Positions 36,176-46,860 of a stretch of DNA of 64,000 bases are shown here, piece by piece. The notes below the pieces were generated by a model. The model searched no databases, was not told the origin of the DNA, and worked only from the letters and a program-made list of their open reading frames with translations. Where the stretch lies: contig MNCI01011503.1 in assembly GCA_015680685.1 (NCBI GenBank), positions 1-64,000 of the forward strand. Direction: 5' to 3'. Source of the DNA: Gnetum montanum (lineage: Eukaryota > Streptophyta > Gnetopsida > Gnetales > Gnetaceae). The translations under genes and the position numbers were made by a program. Each line of letters begins with the position of its first letter. The stretch's first letter is position 1.

Positions 36176-37358
36176 TCATAGTAAGTGTTGCATGGGTCTC
36201 AACGTATCCGCCAGCCTTTCGATAAAGCATCTTATGAACTGCAGTCTACCTTGGAGAACACATAGTTCAGTAAGGTTTTTTGATGATTTCATATTATTTA
36301 TTGCCTTAACTTTATCAGGGTCTACCCATATCCTTGTTTTAGAGACTACGAAACCAAGCATTTTTCCTGTTTTAACACCAAAGACACATTTCTTTGGATT
36401 GAGTCTAAGGTCATATTTGAGACAACATTTAAGCACTAGGTCTAGATATTTTGCATATTGTTTGGTTGTTTTAGATTTAACCGTGATATCATCAATGTAA
36501 TCATTGAGGAAATTAAGCATGTAATCACTAAATATATATGTCATTTCTCATTGATATGTAGCGCCTGCATTTTAAGAGCAAATGGCATCATTGTATAAAA
36601 AAATGTCCCCCAAGGTGTCATAAAGGTTGTCTTGAGTTGATGTTTTGGATTGATTCTTATTTTATTGTATCCTGAGAATCCATCCATAAATGATAACAAT
36701 GCATGCCCAACAGTTGTGTCAATGATTTGATCGATGTTGGGTAATGGGAAGTCATCCTTTATAGTGGTTATGTTGAGATCATGGAAGTCAATGCATATGT
36801 GTATGCTACTATTGTTCTTACGGATTACAATAATGTTTGATACCTAGTCAGAATAGTCAACAACTAGGATAAAAATGGCTTGGTAGAGCTTTTTGATTTC
36901 AGCATGGACTACCAAAGCCACCTCATGTCTAACCTTTCGTTCTTTTTCCTTCACCAATTTGATTTTTTCATTGAGAATGATGTTGTGTTGGAAGATTCAG
37001 GGGTCTAATCCAAGCATATTGGTATATGACCATGCGAATGCTTTTATATTATCTTTCAGTACTTGAGTGATGTCACTGACAAGTTGTGATCTAGTATGAC
37101 ACTTAATTTCAATGTTCTAGCTTCATCGTTGAATGTAGCAATGGGGACTTCAACAAGAGGGTCTTTAGTGATATTATTGGCTTGTAGATCTAACATCTTA
37201 GTCACATTTTTAGGCCATTCTAATGTTTCCTGAATGGAAACTATTAAATTAGTATAAGTGGATGGGTCTAGATCCAAGGATTTTGGATTGATTTCCCTTT
37301 TTACCTCCTCGTATGGTCCACTGAGAGACAATGTTGAGAGGATATTCTTGGCAGCCAT
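36176..37358 (-). pseudogene. Reverse transcriptase ORF of E3
   Basis: The ORF appears to start at ATG 37358 (MAAKNILSTLSLSGPYEEVK), with a lead-in resembling E4. RT fingers lie between 36545 and 37000 with stops. The palm part (36176-36544) is open: FLNDYIDDITVKSK with intact YIDD at 36488-36499, then LRLNPKKCVFGVKTGKMLGF and VLQGRLQFIRCFIERLADTL. RT copies element RNA into DNA. The catalytic box survives but upstream stops prevent a full product. Confidence 0.85.
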
Positions 37359-37995
37359 GTGTTTGCTCCTTCCAATTTAAACCCAGAGCAAAGTAAGAGA
37401 CATCCCCTTGATGAAAGAGTTATTAAATGTAAATGAAAATAGGGTAATCAAACTATGTACTAACAAAATTAGGGGACACATCGGTAGTTATGGTAGTTTT
37501 AGGCCATACTAGGCTAGTAATATTCATGTTAACTTGTCATTTTGAATGAGTGTATGTAGCATTTTTTGATTTTTAAATTTTAGGTAAACAATAAGTTTAT
37601 GAGGATTTAAAATTTTATGGATTTTTTAAATTTTTATATATATGTGTATATATTATTTTTTGTGTGTGTTTTTAATTTTTCATCCCTTCCTTTACATAAT
37701 AGTAATAACTTTTTTTCAGCCTAATCTCCAGAGGCTAGAATAGTGAGAAATACTGGGCCAACATGAAATAAAGATAACATAAATGAAAACAAAATTTAAA
37801 CATGGTAAATTTAAATAAATAAAATAAAAGAAAATAAAATAGATTAAATTAAATTGGGAATGAATATTTGGCGTTTAAAAGGACGTTTTGAAGTGAAGAA
37901 AGGGGGGTTTGTGCTAGCATGAGTTCTTTGCAGTGTGAGCTAAAGATTGCAGTGTGAGCTATAGTGTCAGTGTCAACATGAGCTATAGGGCAGCC
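37359..37995. promoter_or_regulatory. Divergent spacer between the E3 RT ORF and the antisense gene
   Basis: About 640 bp with no ORF between two starts pointing away from each other (RT at 37358 minus; gene at 37996 plus). It contains an AT-rich TATATATATGTGTATATATTA at 37636-37656 and, near the gene start, GCATGAGTT / GTGTGAGCT words. It may hold promoters for one or both, but no element can be proven. Confidence 0.35.
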
Positions 37996-38129
37996 ATGGA
38001 GGGTAAAGGGAAAGCATGTCGAGGCAAAGGGAAGAGGCAAGAAAATCTACCGTTTGTGGAGGAGAGTGAAGAGCTACTCCAGCGTCTTCCCCAAGCTAGG
38101 ATTTCAACATGGGATGGAGCTCTGTGCAG
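37996..38129 (+). pseudogene. Exon 1 of the antisense gene
   Basis: ATG in context CAGCCATGG. 44 codons without a stop, then donor CAG|GTAGAT (phase 2). Ends ARISTWDGALC. Confidence 0.62.
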
Positions 38130-38559
38130 GTAGATTTACTTCCTCTTATTTTTCTCCAGCATTTGTAGATAGCATTACCTAGGGTAGAATTTCTATGGCC
38201 CCAATTTTGGGTTATTTTAGGATCTAGGGTTTGTTTCTGGGTGTTATGGCCTACTGTTCTTGATTTCATGGAGTCAACGTCAGCGTAATCCAAGTTGTGT
38301 GCTTAAGGCATGAGTACCCAAGGAAATGTGGGGCATGAGTGCAAGTTAGATTTTTTGCATTTTCGGGTAGGCACATCATGAGTGCCAAGAATAATCTAGA
38401 CAATGTGAGCCTTTTCCTGGGCAGTGTGTTTTGCATTGTAGGGAAAATATGTCATTTCTTTTTGCCAGCATGAGCTGTGTTGTAGGGGAAATCTATCTTT
38501 GGGCAGCGTCTAAGACACCTAACATAATTTATGAGGGCATTCTGCAGGACAGGAAACAT

Positions 38560-38905
38560 GACTTTTCAGCCTCCTTGGGCTTCCCTGCAACATGAGTCTT
38601 TAGCCTCCTTGGGCTTCCCGGCAACGTGAGTCTTTAGCCTCCTTGGGCTTCCTGGTAATGTGAGTTGCATTCTGCAGGACAGGCAACATGACTTTTGAGC
38701 CTCCTTGGGCTTCCCGGCAACATGAGTTTTTAGCCTCCTTGGGCTTCCTGGTAATGTGAGTTTTTAGCCTCCTTGGGCTTCTTAGCAATGTGAGTTTTCA
38801 GCCTCCTTGGGCCTCCTAGCAGCGTGAGTTTTCAGCCTTCTTGGGCTTCCTGGAAGTGTGATCTTTTAGCCTCCTTGGGCTTCCTGGCAATGTGAGCTTA
38901 GGGCT
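38560..38905. repeat. 33-bp tandem array, about 9 units
   Basis: Unit AGCCTCCTTGGGCTTCCTGG followed by CAATGTGAGTTTT. One unit carries a 24-bp insert (TTGCATTCTGCAGGACAGG...) that also occurs just before the array at about 38538. Confidence 0.82.
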
Positions 38906-38929
38906 TTCTTGGCAACATGATTTCAGGCT

Positions 38930-39095
38930 TCAAAAGGGCCAACGTGAGTTTTAGGCCATGAAAGGGCCAATGTGAGTTTTAGGCTCGGAAAGGGCCAGCA
39001 TGAGTTTCAGACCAAGAAAGGGCCAGCATGAGTTTCAATTTAGGAAAGGGCCAGCATGTGTTTCAAGCCAGGAAGGGGCCAGCGTGATTGTGGGT
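38930..39095. repeat. 28-bp tandem array, about 6 units
   Basis: Unit AAGGGCCAGCATGAGTTTCA plus 8 variable bases. It shares GCATGAGTTT with the adjacent 33-bp array. Confidence 0.8.
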
Positions 39096-39791
39096 CAAGA
39101 AGGCCAGTGTTGCAGGGGAAGGCCTATTCTTTTTCCTTATTTTTGTGCTGGCAACATGACTACTAGGGTTCCTAGGTAGCATCAAAATTTTCTTTTCTTG
39201 TGCCTTAGGTAACATGAGCACAAATTTCACTGGGCAGCGTGAACTGTAGGTTCCTAGCATGAGCTGGATTGTGTAGAACCCCAATGTGAGATTTATGGGA
39301 GACAAGCAGCATCAGTTTCTAGAAAAGGCCCCATTGTGAGTGTCTAGTAGCCCCAACATGAGTTGCTAAACAAGCCCCAATGTGAGTGAGTTAGACTAGG
39401 GCATGTGGCAGGGGTTAGCCTTAATGTGAATGTCCAGGCCCCTCCCTTTACTAAGACATGAAAACGTAAATTATTTGCTAAGAGATTTATTATTTCTTTG
39501 TTTTATGTTTATACCATTTATTGTTTTCTGGAGGCTTATGATTTAACCTTGTTTCAGTGAGTGTTCATGTTCTATACTTGTGTGTGGATTTACTATGAAA
39601 TGGATTTCAAATGTAATAAACTAGATTTCAATGTACCGTAGGGAGCATTAAGTACACTAAATAAATATTGGTGCCCTTGTCTCATGGGGTGGAGCTTTGT
39701 ATTTTTTTTATGTGTGTTTTTGGTTTATGTGAGTTTGCCCTATTGTTAGCACTTAGATTCTTCACTTGCCTAATGTTTTGGCTGTATGTAG

Positions 39792-40241
39792 GAGACCTAA
39801 ACCTTCTCTTCTCATGGTTGAACTTGTTGGCGTACTTTCTTGGTTTGGCCCCTTTGGACCAGACATACCTCCCTATGACATGTACATCAGGCCCCATGTG
39901 ATATGCTTTTGTCCTAGTGTTGGTTCCTTTTTTTCATTCATCTTGCAAAATTTTAGCATGGTTATATGGTCTCACCTAAGTGAATAGTTGGCTCATGATA
40001 TTATTGAGATAATGTTGCCGAGGTCTACACAAGATATGATTGCCTTCATTACCAACATAGATGAGGGACTTTTTAAGGTTTAGGGAGGCCCTGTTGAGGG
40101 TCCTAGATCTACTTGTCCCTTGATTCGTGTGTGGGAGCTACCTACTTTTATTCATTACAATAACAGCAACACACGTTTCTTAGCCTTCCGTGTGCATACT
40201 CTATTCCAAAATCCACCTGGGACAATATACAGAGTGGACAG
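39792..40241 (+). pseudogene. Exon 2 of the antisense gene
   Basis: 450 bp in one frame with only two TAG stops (39988 and 40081). Reads RPKPSLLMVELVGVLSWFGP at the start, IAFITNIDEGLFKV in the middle and FLAFRVHTLFQNPPGTIYRV at the end; donor ACAG|GTATGC, phase 2. Confidence 0.62.
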
Positions 40242-40310
40242 GTATGCTCTTTTGTTCCTTGTTTAAATTTTATTTTTTTTCTAAATTTTATATCATTGTC
40301 TATACATTAG

Positions 40311-40600
40311 TATTCTTTTTCTATGTATGCCTCATTTTGATATGAATGGGATGCGTGGTGATGATGGTGGGCTTGCCTTAGCATGCACAGTGTTAGAGAC
40401 ATTCATGGCAAGCCCCATTCTTCATGCAACGGTGTTGGACCAAACAAAAGTGACTATTTTTGACTACCATAGGTAGTTTTCAAGAGCCTTTGAGCACTAC
40501 CAAGATCGTGGTTGGTTACACAAGGATTGGTCTTCTAATGGGCCAATTTTCCCTCAAAGAATTGATCTTACACCTACCTTGTCTACACCATTTACAAATG
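40311..40600 (+). pseudogene. Exon 3 of the antisense gene
   Basis: 290 bp, one TAG at 40474. Acceptor ACATTAG after a T-rich tract; reads FDMNGMRGDDGGLALACTVL, ILHATVLDQTKVTIFDYH and FEHYQDRGWLHKDW; donor AATG|GTAAAT, phase 1. Confidence 0.65.
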
Positions 40601-40695
40601 GTAAATGACCACACTCTAGATTCCATTTTCTTTTCTATTGCATCATCGTGTACTATGTTTTTTTTTACTCTTCGCTCTATGTTTTATTTTTACAG

Positions 40696-41739
40696 CAACC
40701 ATCCCCTCTAAAGAAGTTTCTATTATAACAAGGCTTACTGAGGCCACCCTTTTTATGAAATATGGGGAGGTAGAGCAATCACAACAATGGTTGCAGAAGA
40801 AAGCTTCTGATTTGATCATCAGCCACCTTACTCAGGAAAGTCTGATGGACTTGTTCATAGCTTTGACCCTTAGTATTCCAACTACTGAGATGATCACCAT
40901 TGTGGATTCTTTCAGTGATGATGCTTCCCATTTTATCATCCAGGTTCGAGGAGTCAAGGTATCTTTCCACTTGACCACTAAGTTTCATTCTAATCCTTTT
41001 GGCATTCCCATGGATGGTGCTAGAGTGACCATAGATAAAGCAACTAAAGAAGGAAAGGTCATAAGAGAGCTTGAGTGGTTAGGCATTTCTCGAGGTCCTA
41101 AGGGCTTTGCCATGCGAGATGATACCCGATCAATGGAGATGAACTTCTTGTATCCTTTCTTTAGGGCATAGGCATTTCCCAAATCTCCTTCTCAAGGAAT
41201 AAACCTTGGGATTGAGTCTGCACATGTCATTCATGTAGTTTTGGAGATAGGCATGTGCTATAACTGGGCACAGTTTCTTGGATCTGGTTTTCATGGAGAG
41301 ATAGTTAGGTTACGTTCAAACATCCACGCCAAATCCCATTTGACATTTTGTTTCTTCGTAGGGTACCTACATAGGTTTGCTAAGTTCCTAGTAGTTTATG
41401 ATGATAATAGTTATATTTTGAGGGATCATTCACAATCCTCTCTCTCATGGATTCACCATTTTTTTAGCACCACTAGATCTCAGGACCCTCCCGAAGGCAT
41501 CAAAGAATCAATATCAATTACTAGTGGTGGTGTGGCTAGCCATTCCCATCATTCTCATGATGGCTTGGGATTGTAACCTTCTAGGCTAGACACATTTGTT
41601 AAAAGGGCTGAACAACTGATTCGTGAGACCATTGGGAAGTCTAAGATGAAGGTAAAGAGAAATGAATGCCTAAGAGAGCCCGCTCCAAATGTTAGACCAC
41701 CAAGAGCAAAGAATATTCGCTTTGTACTACTAATGGATG
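40696..41739 (+). pseudogene. Exon 4 of the antisense gene (largest)
   Basis: 1,044 bp in one frame with only two stops (41169 and 41574). Acceptor TTTTTACAG. Features FMKYGEVEQSQQWLQKKASD, ALTLSIPTTEMITIVDSFSD, HFIIQVRGVKVSFHLTTKFH, FGIPMDGARVTID, then CYNWAQFLGSGFHGEIVRL and CFFVGYLHRFAKFLVVYD, and a Ser/His-rich stretch. Donor GATG|GTAAGT, phase 1. The pattern of a ligand-like beta/helix domain followed by a helical part is not one I can assign. Confidence 0.68.
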
Positions 41740-41842
41740 GTAAGTCTTTTATTTTATTGTTTTATTAATATTTTTTTTGCATTTTAGCTTATATGTTATA
41801 TATACTATGTTATACTAACACTAAGATTCTGATGTTACTCAG

Positions 41843-42121
41843 AGGAAAGTCTTGATAGGGAGAGAGATACTTTGGCCTCGATGGTTGATCCTAAAGTGGT
41901 TGTCATGAGGCCTAATGATGAAGCAAGAGAAAGGGGAGAAATAATCGAAGAACATCCTATTCCATAAGAAGAAGATGCAACAAGAATCATGGGGATGAAG
42001 CTTGCAGAAGCTTTGGATGCACTTAGGCATTCAAGTGATGAAAGAGGTGTCTTTGATGGTTTCTTTGATGGATCTTTGTAGCTTGGTGATCTACCCAAGC
42101 TAAATAGAAAAGGAATTTTTG
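41843..42121 (+). pseudogene. Exon 5 of the antisense gene
   Basis: 279 bp, two stops (TAA at 41966, TAG at 42079). Charged: SLDRERDTLASMVDPKVVVM, MGMKLAEALDALRHSSDERG. Acceptor TTACTCAG, donor TTTG|GTATGT. Confidence 0.6.
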
Positions 42122-42202
42122 GTATGTTCCTTTTAGCTTAATCCATGTTTTTGTACCCTTTAATTTTCATGTGTTTTTCTTGATTATCTTGATTATATTT
42201 AG

Positions 42203-42412
42203 CATCAAAGGTAGATGCTAAGATTTTTGAGGCACATACATCCCGGACAGAGGTGTCAGGATCACAAGTTCTGATTGAAGTGACCTCCCATGCTTGTTCC
42301 AAATCAACTGACCAGCTAACACCATGGCCTGATATGCCTAGCAAAATGGAGTTTGTTAAGGGCATCATTAACAATGTGGTCACTTTCCTACAAGAAGCTC
42401 ATCCAGAACCTA
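42203..42412 (+). pseudogene. Exon 6 of the antisense gene
   Basis: 210 bp without a stop: KVDAKIFEAHTSRTEVSGSQ and KMEFVKGIINNVVTFLQEAH. Acceptor TATATTTAG, donor CTA|GTATGT, phase 1. Confidence 0.62.
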
Positions 42413-42517
42413 GTATGTGTACATTACATGTCATGCTAAGTGTCTAGATTTATTTCTATTTCTTTGCATTCATTGTTGATTATAGCTAATTAATGTGTGC
42501 AATACTTACACCTATAG

Positions 42518-43285
42518 GTGCCAAGCTATAGTGGGATCCTTCTGAAGCTACCCATATTGATGACCTCTACGAATTACTAGGGAATATTGAGAAAGACCCT
42601 AGAAATGTGTACGATGCAATTTCTGGTTGCATCGTACAAAATGCTAAGTCACTTTGGACTTGTAGGCATTCGATTGAGTATGTATGGGATGAGGTGAATT
42701 CATTAAAAGAAGCACTAGCAAAGGAGAGAGAGAGGAGAAAAGGGATATCCAATCCCGTTATGATTTTTTCGCTACTAGGTTATCTGGTGATAGCACCTGG
42801 CACACATCTGAAATCACCTATGTGCGTTAATGGATAGTTTTGAACAACAAAGTGTAGGCTACACAGGATTTAGATGAGCAAAGGGCACAAATGGATTTGT
42901 TAGAAAAGAAATGTTATGATTGGAAATCCTTTGCTGCTAAAGTATAAAAATGGGGCCAAGACCAAAAGGATCAGAAGCATTAGTACAAGAAATGGTTAAA
43001 GGAGGAGTCAATTGAACATCGCCAAATGGAAATGTTCATTGATGGGCTAGGCTTGCGTCCTACTTATAATAAATTTGCCAAGTGCATCGAGGTGGAGGGA
43101 TCTCCCGAGAGAACCATTACCATTGCCTCTGCGGAGGCTTCGATAGGCATGTTCTCTCTTGAGTGCCCTACTTGGACCTCGGTGGACAAAAGCAAAACCT
43201 TGGCTGGTATTAATCTTGGCCTGGAGGATGATTGGGAAAATGTGCCCATGGAGGAGATTCTACAGCATTTGGAGGATAGCTTAAG
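42518..43285 (+). pseudogene. Exon 7 of the antisense gene (3' end uncertain)
   Basis: Begins AKL, stop, WDPSEATHIDDLYELLGNIE. After the GA-rich stretch at 42720-42745 the coding frame moves to another frame and continues as EQRAQMDLLEKKCYDWKSFA, EESIEHRQMEMFIDGLG and AGINLGLEDDWENVPMEEIL. Helical, charged. The donor is not clear: GCTCTC at 43286 would be a GC or mutated GT site. Confidence 0.55.
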
Positions 43286-43413
43286 GCTCTCCTCACTTAT
43301 TTTTGAATCATTTTATTGGTTTACATTATTAGTGTTACTATTTTTCTTGGTTTTGTATTAATAATTTGCATTATTACTCTTACCTTCTTTTTTTGTTTTT
43401 TGGTTTGTTACAG

Positions 43414-43563
43414 GAACATATCAATGATGGATTTGGCCCTACTGGAGTGAGAGCAAATGATGAAGAGGATCTTGGGGATCAGCCCCCTTCCTTCTACCGA
43501 TGCATGAGTTTAACATTTAGCCTAGTTTTAGTTATTAGATGTTTTGGATTTTCAAATGCCTAA
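43414..43563 (+). pseudogene. Exon 8 of the antisense gene (tentative)
   Basis: After acceptor TTTGTTACAG an open frame reads EHINDGFGPTGVRANDEEDL and stops at 43561. The phase relative to exon 7 is not resolved. An ATAAAATGATG near 43609 could be a weak polyadenylation signal. Confidence 0.4.
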
Positions 43564-44150
43564 TGGGAATGTATGAAGACTGATGTAATGACATGGATTT
43601 GATTGTGGTATAAAATGATGGCATTCTATTTCCACTTTGACATATAATATTTTTTTTCTTTCCATGTTTTTTGTTGTTTTTCTTATTTTCTCAAGTATAT
43701 TGCAAACATATGCATGTAGCTAAATGTAAAATTAGTTTCTAAAATGCAGAGTGAAACGTGAAGCAAATATTTGAAAAAGAAAAGTAACAAAAATTCATGA
43801 ATTGAAATTGTAACTTGTAACATCTAAACAAAAATTTGACATAATGTAGTGAATGTTTGTAAACTTGCAACATATTGGGCTCTAGTTTAAAGCCATTTCG
43901 GGCTATGCACCTTAGTTTAAAGTCATGGTGGATTGTTGCATCTGTGTTGAAAAGAGAGAGAGATTACTAGTTTTAGGCTATGGTGGGCCGAAAGAGATAA
44001 TAATTTCAGGAATTTTAAAAGGCATAGGTCATTTCTGACCATGGCTAGTTTAACATCATTGTGGATGTTCATTGGTAGTTTAACGTCATATTGGATGATT
44101 GGTAGTTTAACATCTTTCCGGATGCGTGGTAATTCACCTTAATTATTGAG
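43564..44150. repeat. Spacer with degenerate TAGTTTAA repeats after E3 gag-pro
   Basis: No ORF. 43870-44135 contains about eight imperfect copies of TAGTTTAACGTCAT..TGGATG (period about 30-45 bp), related to 33480-33890. Confidence 0.5.
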
Positions 44151-45000
44151 TTACCTTCTAATCCTCCCTAATTTGACATGAGGGCATGGGCATGTAGGTA
44201 TGATCTTATATTCACCTTCCCCTTCACTGGAGATATCAAAAGGTAATTCTGACCAAGAGACATCAGTGGGAATGTCTTCCATGTTTGTGTTGTCTAGTGC
44301 TTCATCAATTTTAGTAGGATCATGAGTTAGCATTGGGTTTGTGTCTTGAAGTATGCTCATGTTTTCTTGATTAGGCTTAGAAAAATCAATTTTCTACCCT
44401 TGATCCATTCTTAAGTATGAGGAAGTAAGTGATGTTGTCGTATCCCCATTTATGATGATTTCACTACCCTCATAACATCAATGGATCTCTTGATGGATTG
44501 GTGAGGATACGACTCCTAGTCGAGCAAGCCAAGGATGTCCTAGAATTAGATTAAACCCTGGCATTTCATCAACTATTACAAATTCAATTGATATGGGGAA
44601 TTGGTCCCTTGCTATGAAATCTAAGGTAACCATACCTTGCACCACAATGCGGGAACTATTGAAGGATTTTAAGAAAGAAGTTTTCATGGGTTGTATTTTT
44701 TTAGTAATTTCCAATTTTTCAATAACAGAAAAAGGTATTATGTTTATCGCTGCACCATCATCGACTTGCATCCTACGTATCTTGAAATTATTGACCTGTA
44801 TCATTATGAACATAGGGGCTATAGTAACTTCTCCTGTCTTCTCATCTCATTTAATGTTATTAGTACAAAATCTATGGATGTGGTCTTTGACTCCTATGGT
44901 TGTGGTGATAGTACTACATAACTGGATGGCTCATCTGTGGGAAGGTCCTCACTAACGGGGGTCAAATTCAACATATGCACGAGTTCTTCCTGATGTACGA
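44151..45000 (-). pseudogene. Protease and end of gag-pro of E3
   Basis: 44478-44813 is open: NNFKIRRMQVDDGAAINIIP (the catalytic loop, D-G-A retained), ARDQFPISIEFVIVDEM, then FNLILGHPWLARLGVVSSPI, the standard C-terminal retropepsin motif. The protease cuts gag-pol into mature parts. A 70-codon tail (44151-44360) ends PCPHVKLGRIRR and stop, apparently the natural end of gag-pro. RT is encoded 6.8 kb further on, as in spacer-bearing Ogre-type elements. Confidence 0.82.
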
Positions 45001-46860
45001 TTGAAGTCATTACTAGATCATATAGGATTAAAGAAGTATTCTTTTGTTTCAAAGCCTACGTGACTTGGATCAATGCATTCACTAGATATTTACCATTTGG
45101 AACACTCTTATGTGTGGAGACTTAGTCCATTTGACCCAGCATTCATATTTCTCATGGAGGAATTTTTGCATTGGTAACTAAGGATGCTAGGTTCGGGACA
45201 TGACTCATGACATTATCTTTATTTTGATGAATCGTGCTAGGCTCATTAGTGGATGGAACCATGGTAATAGAGTTTAGTGGTATAGGCTTTGGTGGTCCTA
45301 ATTTTGCTCATGATGTTCTCTTTCCAGGCACTCTCTTGTTAGCCTATCGGCAAGACATTCTCGCAGGGCTCACAAGGGAATGACAGTGGGCTGCATGTCG
45401 GGGAGTTTTGGCACCTAGATTACAAAGGGAGTGGGTCAATCTTTGGATGGTGTGGTTGTTGTTGCAATAGAAGGAGGTACATAGATTAAGAATGGTTTTT
45501 TTGGCGTGGGGAACATGTGTGTGAAGAAAGGAGTTTGAAGAGAGGTTGAGGTTGGTGTATTTTCAGAGGGCCTGCGAAACACAAAAGGTTTTCATGGGAT
45601 GTCTTGTCCATTCTCCACATGGATAGTATTAGTCACATATGGTATGTAATTGGTATTGAGAGGATCCTTGTAGATCCCCATGGGATGGTTTTGAGGTCTT
45701 ACTAGATTTTCCTCGTCAAATAAGATTTCCCCCTTGTCAATCATGCATTGTATATCCTACAAGGTGAAACGGTAATTAGTTCCATGACCACACCCTTGGT
45801 GATATTCATAAAGCCTATCCAACCTAAAGCCTCTTGGAATGGGGGGTTCATTAGTTTTCACTAAAGCTAGGTTCTTGGCCAACTCACAAAATTGATCATG
45901 TTTTTGAGATGCCACTAGAGACATTTGTTTATGTTTGATTAATCCAACCTTTAGAAGTTTCTCAAGAAATTGTGAAGGCTTCATAGGCAAGGGTGTATAT
46001 TGGGCAGTGTCTTTTCATTCAAATATATGAGCATGACTCATGTTGTTGTTTCTATTTGATGAGGAATTGGGTGTAGTTGCTAGTGTATTTCTTTCACAGC
46101 CAATTAGAGCAGTAGGTTGTTTTTCTTTTTGTCCTGGATAGTAGGGTCAGGTTGTCTCTGCCACCACCACTACTGTCATTTTCGATTTATCTTTTTCTTT
46201 CCTCATATGTTGGTTTCTAAAGGTTGAATAAGCTGGGTTGTTACTTTCTTGTGCCACCTCTCCTATGCTCTTAATTTGCACAAATTCTTGGCTTAAGGTA
46301 CAGACATTTAAATAATAAAGCTGCAATTTGATAAAGTCATTCACGACTTCTTTAAGGATGGTAAGAAGATATGTTTTATGGATGGACTCATGAATTTTGT
46401 TGAGAGAGACACTCCATATTTGGATAATGGTGCTTGTTTAATCTGAATCAAGCTATCTAGCATAGCTTTAGGCTTTAAATTATATTTAAAATAGGGGACA
46501 AACTGATGCAACAAATCTTCTAGAGAAGATATGGAACTATGGGGTAAAGTTCGGTACCAGTCTAATGCTTTTCCCATTAAGGACATAGCAAACATACGCA
46601 TAATTACATGGGGCCATGCTTGAAGTAATAGAAATTCCATTTGAAATGTTACTAAATGGGCATTTGGATCTCCCTCTCCATTGTACTTGGTTAGTTGGGG
46701 TAATGAGACTCCCTTTCGCAAGGTTAGAAATGGAACTGAGGAACTAATTGGATCATCTTGATAGAAGTCTAGTACCTTAATTTCCTTAGTGTTCATAGTT
46801 TTAAGGCACCTTATCTTCTCTATTAGCGAATACATCATTTTCTTTGTGTCCACCCACCCT
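45001..46860 (-). pseudogene. gag of E3 (capsid and zinc-finger-like part)
   Basis: The 46341-46853 frame holds the capsid region: LPQLTKYNGEGDPNAHLVTF, MRMFAMSLMGKALDWYRTLP and LLHQFVPYFKYN, conserved gag landmarks. After a frameshift, 45757-45990 gives PMKPSQFLEKLLKVGLIKHK and GFRLDRLYEYHQGCGHGTNY, a Cys/His box (first and last Cys replaced by Tyr) typical of Tat gag before protease. A Pro-rich linker (45000-45700) joins it to protease. Structural particle protein; broken by stops and shifts. Confidence 0.8.

Larger units (their letters stand above)
38130..39791 (+). other. Intron 1 of the antisense gene, repeat-filled
   Basis: 1,662 bp from GTAGAT to TGTATGTAG. It holds two tandem arrays (38560-38905 and 38930-39095) and looser AATGTGAG repeats to about 39440. 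It is much longer than the other introns (69-128 bp), suggesting repeat expansion. Minus-strand frames 38600-38788 and 39063-39305 are readings of these repeats. Confidence 0.55.
37996..43563 (+). pseudogene. Multi-exon gene of unknown function, antisense inside E3
   Basis: Eight predicted exons: 37996-38129, 39792-40241, 40311-40600, 40696-41739, 41843-42121, 42203-42412, 42518-about 43285, 43414-43563. The first six introns all have GT...AG ends, and all join exons in matching phase (2, 2, 1, 1, 1, 1). The start GCCATGG is a strong context. The product would be about 1,100 residues: a basic N-terminus (MEGKGKACRGKGKRQ), a folded-looking middle, and a charged helical C-terminal part. I do not recognise the family. 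It carries about eight in-frame TAG/TAA codons and one frameshift near 42735, so it is now dead. It lies opposite to E3 between protease and RT. It could be a captured host gene or an extra ORF peculiar to this element lineage. Confidence 0.72.

Noticed and set aside
38540-39440. CRISPR-like regularity of repeats
   Set aside because: The repeats are contiguous, variable, in a plant-type retrotransposon intron, and have no unique spacers of constant length.
40696-41739. Exon 4 product as a known plant mobile-domain or transposase protein
   Set aside because: Some pattern resemblance (a strand-rich part followed by FGIP..G and a helical part) but no diagnostic motif; naming it would be a guess.
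44593-44955. Plus-strand frames opposite E3 protease
   Set aside because: Antisense shadows of a clear retropepsin frame.
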